Assembly: GCA_029931995.1 (NCBI GenBank)
Contig: JAOZQX010000039.1
Location: forward strand, 1 to 5,683
Reading direction: 5' to 3'
Length of the DNA: 5,683 nucleotides
DNA from: Bacteroidales bacterium
GTDB lineage: Bacteria; Bacteroidota; Bacteroidia; Bacteroidales; GCA-2711565
Notes under the pieces: generated by a model
Told to the model about the DNA's origin: nothing
The model's database searches: none
The model's input: the letters and a program-made list of their open reading frames with translations, nothing else
Shown here: positions 1 to 5,683 of the stretch, one piece after another
Layout: every line of letters begins with the position of its first letter
Position numbering within the stretch: the stretch's first letter is position 1
Made by a program: the position numbers and the translations under genes

Positions 1-69
1 ATTTTTTTGAAAAATTGGTGATCGTGTGGCTTGCTTCCATTGGTGACTAATAAACCATTTAAAGAGCAT
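1..69 (-). CDS. 5' end of a membrane protein gene, possibly DUF5687 family (partial, runs off left edge)
   Basis: Reading leftward from an ATG at 69-67, the frame is open for 23 codons to the window edge. The peptide begins MLFKWFISHQWKQATRS. The pattern 'hydrophobic start, then HQWK...RS' resembles, from memory, the N-termini of DUF5687 proteins, which are Bacteroidota integral membrane proteins often paired with an ABC ATPase and presumed to be permease-like. The ATG is preceded by an A/T-rich leader (tttataatt) like those of other genes in this window, and no Shine-Dalgarno is present. It lies 65 bases downstream of the MazG-like gene on the same strand, so co-transcription is possible. 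Only the extreme N-terminus is visible and no transmembrane segment is included, so both the reality of the gene and the family assignment are tentative. Confidence 0.42.
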   Translation of the reverse strand, partial: MLFKWFISHQWKQATRSPIFQKN

Positions 70-91
70 AAATTATAAATTTTTGATTTTT

Positions 92-105
92 CACTAGAAT
101 TAGTG
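92..105. repeat. Short inverted repeat CACTA-GAAT-TAGTG
   Basis: Two 5-base arms (92-96 and 101-105) are perfect reverse complements around a 4-base spacer. On the plus strand the stem could extend outward to about 87-110 with G-U wobbles. It sits between the MazG-like gene and the downstream minus-strand start. On the minus strand it is followed by an A-rich rather than a T-rich run, so it is not a convincing intrinsic terminator. An operator or a chance palindrome are both possible. Confidence 0.25.
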
Positions 106-134
106 GAAAGAAAATTCTATTTATTACAAAAGTT

Positions 135-461
135 CTATTTTAATTTAGGATTATTGTGATGACGAGTTGCATCTCTATTATTTTTTTTCTCAAGATTCTT
201 CTCCAAGGCCTCGGTTAAATCAACACCTGTTTGATTGGCCAAACAAATAAGAACAAACAAAACATCTGCAAACTCATTCCCCAAATCAATTTCCTCCTCG
301 GAGTCTTTAAACGATTGCTCACCATATTTACGAGCTATCAAACGCGCCACCTCCCCTACTTCTTCTGTAAGCAAAGCCATATTTGTAAGCTCATTAAAAT
401 ATCTCACTCCGGTTGTTTGTATCCACTGATCTACTGTTTTTTGTGCCTCTTTTATTGTCAT
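135..461 (-). CDS. MazG-like nucleotide pyrophosphohydrolase
   Basis: This 108-residue cytosolic protein belongs to the all-alpha NTP pyrophosphatase (MazG/dUTPase-like) superfamily, which hydrolyses nucleoside triphosphates to monophosphate and pyrophosphate and is thought to remove abnormal nucleotides. The Mg-binding signature EExxE...ExxD is complete: E33, E34 and E37 in 'LTEEVGEVARL', then E63 and D66 in 'NEFADVLF'. The length fits a single-domain MazG-like protein, about half the size of full two-domain MazG. The C-terminus is a lysine/asparagine-rich tail. The ATG at 461-459 follows an A/T-rich leader without a Shine-Dalgarno, and the stop is TAG. It is transcribed divergently from the methyltransferase gene, with 218 non-coding bases between them. 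The substrate (dCTP-like, damaged or canonical NTP) cannot be read from the sequence. Confidence 0.9.
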   Translation of the reverse strand: MTIKEAQKTVDQWIQTTGVRYFNELTNMALLTEEVGEVARLIARKYGEQSFKDSEEEIDLGNEFADVLFVLICLANQTGVDLTEALEKNLEKKNNRDATRHHNNPKLK

Positions 462-491
462 TTCTAAATTGTTTATAGATTGAAAAATAAG

Positions 492-508
492 AAATTGCCA
501 CGCAATTT
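492..508. repeat. Perfect inverted repeat AAATTGC-CAC-GCAATTT, possible operator
   Basis: Arms of 7 bases (492-498 and 502-508) are exact reverse complements around a 3-base spacer; beyond one mismatch, two more base pairs (489-490 with 510-511) are possible. The palindrome lies immediately upstream of the -7 candidate and contains the TTG that would serve as its -33 element, a position typical of an operator. On the minus strand it is followed by a T-rich stretch (cttattttt), so a weak hairpin/attenuator upstream of the MazG-like gene is an alternative. Its function is inferred from position only. Confidence 0.35.
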
Positions 509-521
509 ATTCCTACATTTG
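495..521 (+). promoter_or_regulatory. Candidate Bacteroidota sigma-type promoter for the rightward operon
   Basis: TACATTTG at 514-521 is a perfect match to the Bacteroidota -7 consensus TAnnTTTG. A TTG at 495-497 is a possible -33 element, but the 16-base spacing is slightly shorter than the usual range of about 17-23. Transcription would start near 528 and give a 5' leader of about 150 bases before the methyltransferase start, covering the repeat cluster at 552-640. This is the only full TAnnTTTG match I found in the intergenic region. Confidence 0.45.
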
Positions 522-551
522 TGTTATAAAAGTACTTAAAGTGTGCTAAAA

Positions 552-640
552 TTAGGACTGCCTAAAGTTTTATTAAATTGGCATAATTCAATTGATGGAC
601 TGAAGTATTCTAGGCACTCTAAACTATAGGCACTTGCCAA
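552..640 (+). other. Repeat cluster with potential RNA leader structure (hairpin, alternative helices, pseudoknot topology)
   Basis: Several complementary segments sit together. TTAGG (552-556) and CCTAA (561-565) form a local 5-bp hairpin. Segment 557-570 is complementary to 621-634 at 12 of 14 positions. Segment 555-564 can instead pair with 611-620 (nine of ten positions, one of them G-U), because TAGGCACT occurs twice (611-618 and 627-634). TTGGCA (578-583) is a perfect complement of TGCCAA (635-640), which with the 557-570/621-634 helix gives an H-type pseudoknot order. If the promoter at 514-521 is used, all of this lies in the 5' leader. No known riboswitch class was recognised, and in AT-rich DNA some of this may be chance. 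Confidence 0.3.
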
Positions 641-679
641 CTAAAATAGAAAAATTATTCTATAAAGAAAATTGATATT

Positions 680-1864
680 TTGAAAAATCAAATCAATAAT
701 TATAAAATGATAGCCAAAACCTTCTTTGGACTCGAAGAAGTGTTGGCAGAAGAATTAAAAAACATTGGAGCTGATAATATAGAACCTATCAGTAGGGCTG
801 TTAGTTTTGAGGGTGATCTCTCAACCATGTATAAAGCCAATTATTTGTGCTATACAGCCATCCGAATATTAAAACCCATTGCCACATTTACCGTAGGGAA
901 TGAGGATGATTTATACAATCAGATTAAGAAAATAGTATGGTGGGATTATATGGATGTGAACCAAACACTGGCCATCGATGCTGTACTTTCCTACTCGCAA
1001 ATAACGCATTCGAAATTTGCTGCTTTAAAAAGCAAGGATGCACTTGTGGATGCATTCAGAGATAAATTTGGAGAACGACCATCCGTTGATCCAATCACTC
1101 CTGATTTGCGGATAAATATCCATATTTTTAGAGAAAATTGCACCGTTTCCATCGACAGTTCAGGCAGTTCCCTGCATAAACGAGGTTATCGGGTTGCGGT
1201 TGATAAAGCCCCAATAAACGAGGTATTAGCTGCAGGATTGATAAAGCTTAGCGGTTGGGATGGAAGCACTCATCTTATTGATCCCATGTGTGGATCAGGA
1301 ACCATTTTAATTGAAGCTGCTTTGCAAGCGTTCGGAATTGCTGCCGGGTATTACAGGAAAGATTTTGGCTTTAAACATTGGAAAGATTTCGATGCTGAAT
1401 TATGGAAAAAGATTCAGGATGATGCGTTGGATAATCAGAAAGATTTTGAACATCGGATCATTGGTTCTGATCGATCCTATAAAGCCATCAACATAGCTGA
1501 AGAGAATTTAAAAAGTGCTAAATTACACAAAGACATTGAGCTCCGCAAAAGCACTTTAGAAGACTTAACTTTCCCTATTAGCGAAGGAGTAATGATCACA
1601 AATCCACCTTATGATGAACGCTTGGATGAAGAAGACATCAAAGGATTGTATCAAATGATTGGCGATCAGATGAAACAAAAATTTCAGGGCTTTAATGCCT
1701 GGATTTTAAGTGGAAATCTGGAAGTATTAAAATTTGTTGGGCTACGTCCTTCCCGAAAAATAATTATGTATAACGGAGCTATTGAGTGCCGTTTTGCTAA
1801 GTTTGAGATTTATGGCGGAAGCAAAAAAGGAAAATACATGAACAAAGACAAAAGTCCTGAATAA
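680..1864 (+). CDS. rlmL: THUMP-domain class I SAM-dependent 23S rRNA guanine-N2 methyltransferase (RlmL-like)
   Basis: The 394-residue protein matches the stand-alone RlmL/YpsC-type family, which methylates the exocyclic N2 of a guanine in 23S rRNA (m2G2445 for E. coli RlmL). Residues about 10-165 form the N-terminal ferredoxin-like plus THUMP RNA-binding region, and about 168-380 the Rossmann methyltransferase. Visible motifs are 'RGYR' and 'APINEVLAAGL' (168-187), SAM-binding motif I DPMCGSGTILIEAA (201-214), GSD (263-265, motif II region) and catalytic NPPY (308-311), which is typical of exocyclic amine methylation. E. coli RlmKL carries an extra RlmK domain; here it is absent, as is usual in Bacteroidota. 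The start is uncertain: the TTG at 680 adds nine residues before an ATG at 707. I keep TTG because, from memory, homologues carry several residues (such as NYK) before MIAKTF. The next gene starts 36 bases downstream. The specific rRNA position is inferred. Confidence 0.9.
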   Translation: MKNQINNYKMIAKTFFGLEEVLAEELKNIGADNIEPISRAVSFEGDLSTMYKANYLCYTAIRILKPIATFTVGNEDDLYNQIKKIVWWDYMDVNQTLAIDAVLSYSQITHSKFAALKSKDALVDAFRDKFGERPSVDPITPDLRINIHIFRENCTVSIDSSGSSLHKRGYRVAVDKAPINEVLAAGLIKLSGWDGSTHLIDPMCGSGTILIEAALQAFGIAAGYYRKDFGFKHWKDFDAELWKKIQDDALDNQKDFEHRIIGSDRSYKAINIAEENLKSAKLHKDIELRKSTLEDLTFPISEGVMITNPPYDERLDEEDIKGLYQMIGDQMKQKFQGFNAWILSGNLEVLKFVGLRPSRKIIMYNGAIECRFAKFEIYGGSKKGKYMNKDKSPE

Positions 1865-1900
1865 GATTAGACCAATTGAACAATCAAGCAAAAAATTATA

Positions 1901-3133
1901 ATGAAATTAGATATAGAATTTGTACGAAAACAATTTCCCGCACTTAAAAGTGGTTTCACTTTTTTTGATAATGCAGGAGGATCGCAAATAGCAAAACCAG
2001 TTGTTGACCGAATTCAAGATTATCTTTTAAATACTAATGTTCAATTAGGCGCCTCGTATGAGATTTCGCAAAAATCTACACAAAGAGTTCAGGATGCAAA
2101 TGTATTTGGAGCAGAGTTAATCAATGCTCGTGATGCATCTGAAATTATTTATGGGAGTTCGACCACTCTTTTGCTTCGAAACCTTTCGCAGAGTATGGTA
2201 AAAACCTTTGAGGCTGGCGATGAAGTTATCGTTACCGATTGCGATCACGAAGCCAATATTGGCGGATGGTTGCAAATGCAGGAAAAAGGCATTGTTATCA
2301 AATTTTGGAAAACAAATACTGAAACTATCAATCTGGAAATTGAAGATTTAAAAAAACTACTAACTCCTAAAACTAAGCTTGTTGCTCTTACCCATGCTTC
2401 AAATATTTTGGGCACCATAAATCCCATTAAAAAAATTACAAAAATTGTTCATGAAGCAGGAGCTAAAATTTGTATTGATGCCGTTGCGTACGCCCCTCAC
2501 CGACTGATTGATGTTCAGGAATTGGATGTAGATTTTTATGTATTCTCGCTTTATAAAGTTTATGGTTCGCATAGTGCAATGCTTTACGGCAAAAAAGAAT
2601 TATTACTGGAACTTCCGGGCATAAATCATTTTTTTATTGGAAATGAGGAAACCGCTTATAAATTACAACCCGGCAACGTAAATTATGAATTGTGCTATGG
2701 TTATATTGGCTATAAAGATTACCTAGAATCGATCGCCAGCAAACATTTTCCGGACACACAATTTTCAAGTTTCAGAGAAAAGGCTGTTGCTGCAAATCAG
2801 CTCATGGTTGACCATGAAGAAATGTTGGCTAAACGATTATTAGACTACCTCAACACAAAATCAAATGTAAAAATCATTGGAAAGAAAAGCTTTTCGAAAA
2901 CAGAAAGAGTTCCTACGATTTCCTTTGTGGTCGAAGATAGAATTTCAAGCGAAATTGTTGAAAAAGTTGATCCCCATAATATTGGTATTCGTTTCGGCGA
3001 TTTTTATGCACGCCGTTTGATCGAAACTCTAGACTTGGAAAAAGTGGATGGAGTTATCCGCGTAAGCATGGTTCATTACAATAGCCTCGAAGAAGTTAAG
3101 CATTTAATCAGCATTTTTGAAACGATATTCTAA
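1901..3133 (+). CDS. Cysteine desulfurase-like PLP enzyme, VC1184-type subfamily (class V aminotransferase fold)
   Basis: This 410-residue fold-type I PLP protein resembles the 'cysteine desulfurase-like, VC1184' subfamily (TIGR01976). Visible features are 'FDNAGGSQ' (22-29), the cofactor-stacking His in DHEAN (H116), 'THASNILGT' (164-172), the pyridine-binding Asp in CIDAVAYAPH (D193), and the Schiff-base lysine in SLYKVYG (K219). The C-terminal domain (about 290-410) has 'GIRFGDFYARRL'. This aligns with the SufS/CsdB loop RTGHHCAxPL and places Y369 where those enzymes have the catalytic Cys; A196 stands at the position of the SufS active-site Gln. Sulfur transfer by the SufS mechanism is therefore doubtful, and a lyase or other PLP reaction is equally possible. 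The substrate is unknown. The ATG follows an 'aattata' leader, and the stop lies 2 bases before the priA start, implying co-transcription and probably translational coupling. No suf/isc genes are visible nearby. Confidence 0.88.
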   Translation: MKLDIEFVRKQFPALKSGFTFFDNAGGSQIAKPVVDRIQDYLLNTNVQLGASYEISQKSTQRVQDANVFGAELINARDASEIIYGSSTTLLLRNLSQSMVKTFEAGDEVIVTDCDHEANIGGWLQMQEKGIVIKFWKTNTETINLEIEDLKKLLTPKTKLVALTHASNILGTINPIKKITKIVHEAGAKICIDAVAYAPHRLIDVQELDVDFYVFSLYKVYGSHSAMLYGKKELLLELPGINHFFIGNEETAYKLQPGNVNYELCYGYIGYKDYLESIASKHFPDTQFSSFREKAVAANQLMVDHEEMLAKRLLDYLNTKSNVKIIGKKSFSKTERVPTISFVVEDRISSEIVEKVDPHNIGIRFGDFYARRLIETLDLEKVDGVIRVSMVHYNSLEEVKHLISIFETIF

Positions 3134-3135
3134 AC

Positions 3136-5622
3136 ATGGAGAGAATCACTTTATTTGCCGATGTTATTTTACCTCTTCCGGTACCGGGAACATTTACTTA
3201 CCGCATACCTTTTGAGTTAAATGAGCATGTAAAATGCGGGCAAAGAGTGGTAGTTCAGTTTGGTAAAAAAAAGATTTACACTGCTCTGATTCGCAAAATA
3301 CATGAGCAAGTTCCTCAGTATGCACCCAAATATATTTTATCAGTTTTAGATGAAGACCCCATCGTAAACGAAACTCAATTTACATTTTGGGAGTGGATTG
3401 CTAACTATTATATGAGCACTTTGGGAGAGGTGATGAATGTTGCCCTTCCACAGGGATTGAAATTAGTCAGTGAATCTCAGATTATACTGAGTCCTAATTT
3501 TAATCCTGATGAGATTGCTTTAAACGAAAACGAATTCAATATCAGCGAAGCGCTCATCAATCGTAAAAAACTCAGCATTACGGATGTTACCAAAATCACG
3601 GGTTTACAAAAAACCATCCCATTGATCAAAAGCATGATTGATAAAGGGATTATTCAGGTTGAGGAAGAATTGAGTGATGCATACAAGCCAAAACTTGAGA
3701 CTTACGTTTGTATTCATGAGGATGTTCGGGATGATGAACAAAAAATGCGAGCCATTTTTGAAGACTTAAACAAACGAGCATTTAAGCAATTACAACTTTT
3801 GATGGCTCTGATAAATCTCACCATGAATGGAGAAGAGAAAGTTGATGAGCTTGCCCAATCAGAACTCCTTAAAAGCGTGGATGCCAGTCATGCACAAATC
3901 AAAGCATTAGAAGAAAAAGGAATCATACAAACCTATAAAAGAGTTAAATCCCGTTTAAATTTTAATGATGCCACTCATGAGATCAAATCCATTGAGTTGA
4001 GTGATGATCAGCAAAAAGCTCTGGATAAAATTCAGGATTCTTTTGAAGAAAAAGAGGTGGTATTATTGCATGGGGTGACTTCAAGTGGGAAAACGGAAAT
4101 TTACATTAAGCTGATTGAAGAAGCACTGCAAGAGGGGAAACAAGTTTTATACTTACTCCCAGAAATTGCACTTACCACTCAAATCATCATTCGATTACAA
4201 AAATATTTTGGGGATAAGATTGGCGTTTATCATTCGCGTTATAACAAAAATGAAAAAGTGGAAATTTGGAATAAGGTTTTGGATGATAGTCCGGATACAT
4301 CACCTTACCAAATTATTTTAGGGCCACGCTCTGCATTGTTTTTGCCTTACGAAAACTTGGGGTTAATCATTGTAGATGAAGAACACGATAATTCCTATAA
4401 ACAGTTTGATCCTTCGCCTCGATATAATGCAAGAGATTCGGCTATCTATCTGGCCAACTTACACCATGCTAAAACCATTTTAGGATCAGCCACACCCTCC
4501 GTTGAAAGTTATTATAATGCTACGCATGAAAAGTATGCTTTGGTTGAGCTTAATAAACGATATGGCGGTATTCAGATGCCCGAAATTTTAGTGGCTGACA
4601 TCAAGACTGAAACCAAGCGAAAAAGCATGCATTCGCACTTCTCTTCCTTTTTATTAAAGCATGTAGAAGAAGCTTTAGAGAATAAAGAACAAGTTATCCT
4701 TTTCCAGAACCGCCGTGGTTTTTCGCTCCGCTTAGAATGCGAAACCTGCAACTGGATTCCCGAATGTGTGAACTGTGATGTGACCCTCACCTATCATAAA
4801 AACAGCGATCATTTACGTTGCCATTATTGTGGTTATTCAACATCCGTTCCAAGCAGTTGTCCGAGCTGTAACTCACCCAAGGTTTTGATGCGTGGTTTTG
4901 GAACCGAAAAGATTGAAGAAGAGCTAGCTTTAATATATCCTGATGCAAATATTAAACGAATGGATTTAGATACTACCCGTTCGAAAAACGCATATCAACA
5001 AATTATAAGTGATTTCGAAAATCGAAAGATTGATATTTTGGTTGGCACCCAAATGGTCACCAAAGGATTGGACTTTGATAATGTAAGTATTGTTGGAGTA
5101 TTGAATGCCGACAATATGCTTTCATATCCTGATTTTCGTGCTCCGGAACGAAGTTATCAATTAATGGCACAAGTTAGCGGTCGTGCCGGACGAAAGAATA
5201 AAAGAGGAAAAGTTATTATCCAAACCTACAATCCTTATAATTCAGTGATCCTGAATGTAATTGATAATAATTACATTAAAACATACAGGGACGTGGTTGT
5301 AGAAAGACGCAATTTTAATTATCCGCCCTTCTACCGCTTGGTTGAGATAAACTTGAAATACAAGGAATATAATTTGCTTAACGAAGCTTCGGATGTATTG
5401 GCTCGTATGCTACGTGAGCAATTTGGGAAAAACATATTGGGTCCTGAATACCCTATTGTTAGCCGAATAAAAAATAAATTTATCAAAAGTATTTTGGTGA
5501 AGATTGAAAGGGATAAGTCGCTTATTAGAACAAAAGAGATTTTGACCGAACAAATAAATGAATTTAAACATTTAAAATCATATAAATCGGTTCAGATTGT
5601 ATTGGATGTGGACCCACAATAA
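3136..5622 (+). CDS. priA: Primosomal protein N' (replication restart helicase PriA)
   Basis: PriA is a 3'-5' SF2 DNA helicase that recognises stalled or collapsed forks and D-loops and directs reloading of the replicative helicase. The N-terminal 3'-DNA-binding domain covers about 1-105 (begins 'ITLFADVILPLPVPGTFTY'), followed by a winged-helix-like region to about 285. Helicase motifs are all visible: Walker A GVTSSGKT (313-320), DEEH (414-417), GSATPS (450-455), GTQMVTKGLDF (637-647) and QVSGRAGR (679-686). Eight cysteines bind two zincs: C535, C538, C544, C547, C562, C565, C575 and C578. The C-terminal domain follows to 828. It is about 96 residues longer than E. coli PriA (732), most of it before Walker A. 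The ORF is intact. The start is 2 bases after the upstream stop, with no Shine-Dalgarno, and the next gene starts 8 bases downstream. Confidence 0.98.
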   Translation: MERITLFADVILPLPVPGTFTYRIPFELNEHVKCGQRVVVQFGKKKIYTALIRKIHEQVPQYAPKYILSVLDEDPIVNETQFTFWEWIANYYMSTLGEVMNVALPQGLKLVSESQIILSPNFNPDEIALNENEFNISEALINRKKLSITDVTKITGLQKTIPLIKSMIDKGIIQVEEELSDAYKPKLETYVCIHEDVRDDEQKMRAIFEDLNKRAFKQLQLLMALINLTMNGEEKVDELAQSELLKSVDASHAQIKALEEKGIIQTYKRVKSRLNFNDATHEIKSIELSDDQQKALDKIQDSFEEKEVVLLHGVTSSGKTEIYIKLIEEALQEGKQVLYLLPEIALTTQIIIRLQKYFGDKIGVYHSRYNKNEKVEIWNKVLDDSPDTSPYQIILGPRSALFLPYENLGLIIVDEEHDNSYKQFDPSPRYNARDSAIYLANLHHAKTILGSATPSVESYYNATHEKYALVELNKRYGGIQMPEILVADIKTETKRKSMHSHFSSFLLKHVEEALENKEQVILFQNRRGFSLRLECETCNWIPECVNCDVTLTYHKNSDHLRCHYCGYSTSVPSSCPSCNSPKVLMRGFGTEKIEEELALIYPDANIKRMDLDTTRSKNAYQQIISDFENRKIDILVGTQMVTKGLDFDNVSIVGVLNADNMLSYPDFRAPERSYQLMAQVSGRAGRKNKRGKVIIQTYNPYNSVILNVIDNNYIKTYRDVVVERRNFNYPPFYRLVEINLKYKEYNLLNEASDVLARMLREQFGKNILGPEYPIVSRIKNKFIKSILVKIERDKSLIRTKEILTEQINEFKHLKSYKSVQIVLDVDPQ

Positions 5623-5630
5623 TACTGTTT

Positions 5631-5683
5631 ATGGAAGATTTACAATTCAATATAGAGTTGGATGTTCGCGATTACGAATGCGA
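5631..5683 (+). CDS. 5' end of a probable hotdog-fold acyl-CoA thioesterase (partial, runs off right edge)
   Basis: An ATG at 5631, 8 bases after the priA stop, opens a frame that continues to the window edge (17 full codons plus 2 bases). The peptide reads MEDLQFNIELDVRDYEC. The block 'ELxVRDYEC' is, from memory, characteristic of Bacteroidota YbgC/4-hydroxybenzoyl-CoA-type thioesterases, where it is followed by an aspartate and a QGIVNN-type active-site segment lying outside this window. These enzymes hydrolyse acyl-CoA thioesters in the cytosol. The short gap and shared strand indicate it belongs to the priA operon. Only the first strand of the hotdog fold is visible, so the assignment rests on a short motif. 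Confidence 0.68.
   Translation, partial: MEDLQFNIELDVRDYEC

Larger units (their letters stand above)
462..679. other. Divergent intergenic region with promoter candidate and repeat cluster
   Basis: These 218 bases separate the leftward MazG-like gene from the rightward methyltransferase gene. I see no credible coding frame, tRNA or rRNA. The region contains a perfect 7-base palindrome (492-508), a rightward TAnnTTTG element (514-521) and a cluster of inverted and direct repeats (552-640), each listed separately. No TAnnTTTG element was found on the minus strand, so the promoter of the MazG-like gene is not identified. Confidence 0.7.

Noticed and set aside
3..50. Plus-strand frame ending in TAA that could be the tail of a rightward gene
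   Set aside because: Only 15 codons with no recognisable C-terminal motif; the minus-strand reading has a proper start context and a family-like N-terminus, so it is preferred.
87..110. Hairpin as an intrinsic terminator for the MazG-like gene
   Set aside because: The perfect stem is only 5 bp, and in the minus-strand direction the downstream bases are A-rich, not a U-tract.
231..467. Plus-strand open frames opposite the MazG-like gene
   Set aside because: They are antisense to a gene with complete family motifs; their translations show no recognisable domain and are low-complexity or cysteine/serine-rich in the manner of shadow frames.
611..634. TAGGCACT direct repeats as a CRISPR-like or tandem array
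   Set aside because: There are only two 8-base copies 16 bases apart, with no further units and no cas genes.
557..634. Inverted repeats as the ends of a miniature transposon
   Set aside because: The element would be only 78 bases, the arms are imperfect, and no target-site duplication is visible.
676..682. TATTTTG as a -7 promoter element
   Set aside because: It is one base short of the TAnnTTTG spacing and overlaps the start region of the methyltransferase.
1311..1496. Plus-strand open frame inside the methyltransferase gene
   Set aside because: It lies fully within a well-supported CDS in another frame and has no start context or recognisable motif.
2245..2427. Minus-strand open frame inside the PLP enzyme gene
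   Set aside because: It is the antisense shadow of the conserved DHEAN to THASN segment and has no independent support.
4115..4321. Plus-strand open frame inside priA
   Set aside because: It overlaps the PriA helicase core in another frame, and the lysine/phenylalanine-rich translation is typical of AT-rich shadow frames.
4572..4790. Minus-strand open frame opposite the PriA zinc-binding region
   Set aside because: It is antisense to a strongly conserved segment and the translation has no recognisable domain.

Overview
The window looks like ordinary chromosomal DNA from a member of the Bacteroidota. The DNA is AT-rich and no start codon is preceded by a Shine-Dalgarno sequence; starts instead have A/T-rich leaders such as 'aattataATG'. 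A perfect match to the Bacteroidota -7 promoter element (TAnnTTTG) lies in the divergent intergenic region. The proteins read like Bacteroidota versions of their families. I cannot place it to genus.

Layout. Positions 1-69 (minus) hold the first 23 codons of a gene running off the left edge, tentatively a membrane protein of the DUF5687 type. Positions 135-461 (minus) encode a small MazG-like nucleotide pyrophosphohydrolase. Positions 462-679 form a divergent non-coding region with a promoter candidate, a perfect short palindrome, and a cluster of inverted and direct repeats that could fold as an RNA leader. From 680 rightward there are four same-strand genes with gaps of 36, 2 and 8 bases: a stand-alone RlmL-type THUMP 23S rRNA guanine-N2 methyltransferase (680-1864), a PLP enzyme of the VC1184-like 'cysteine desulfurase-like' family (1901-3133), the replication restart helicase PriA (3136-5622), and the first 17 codons of a probable hotdog acyl-CoA thioesterase (5631 to the right edge).

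How the genes fit together. The four rightward genes are probably one transcription unit of mostly housekeeping functions (ribosome modification, replication restart, thioester hydrolysis) plus one PLP enzyme of unknown substrate. The leftward pair combines nucleotide-pool sanitation and a possible transport-related membrane protein. I see no mobile element, CRISPR array, toxin-antitoxin pair, tRNA/rRNA or phage gene. I did not find a previously undescribed system. The items most worth a second look are the PLP enzyme, which has a Tyr where SufS-type desulfurases carry the catalytic Cys, and the repeat-rich leader upstream of the methyltransferase gene.
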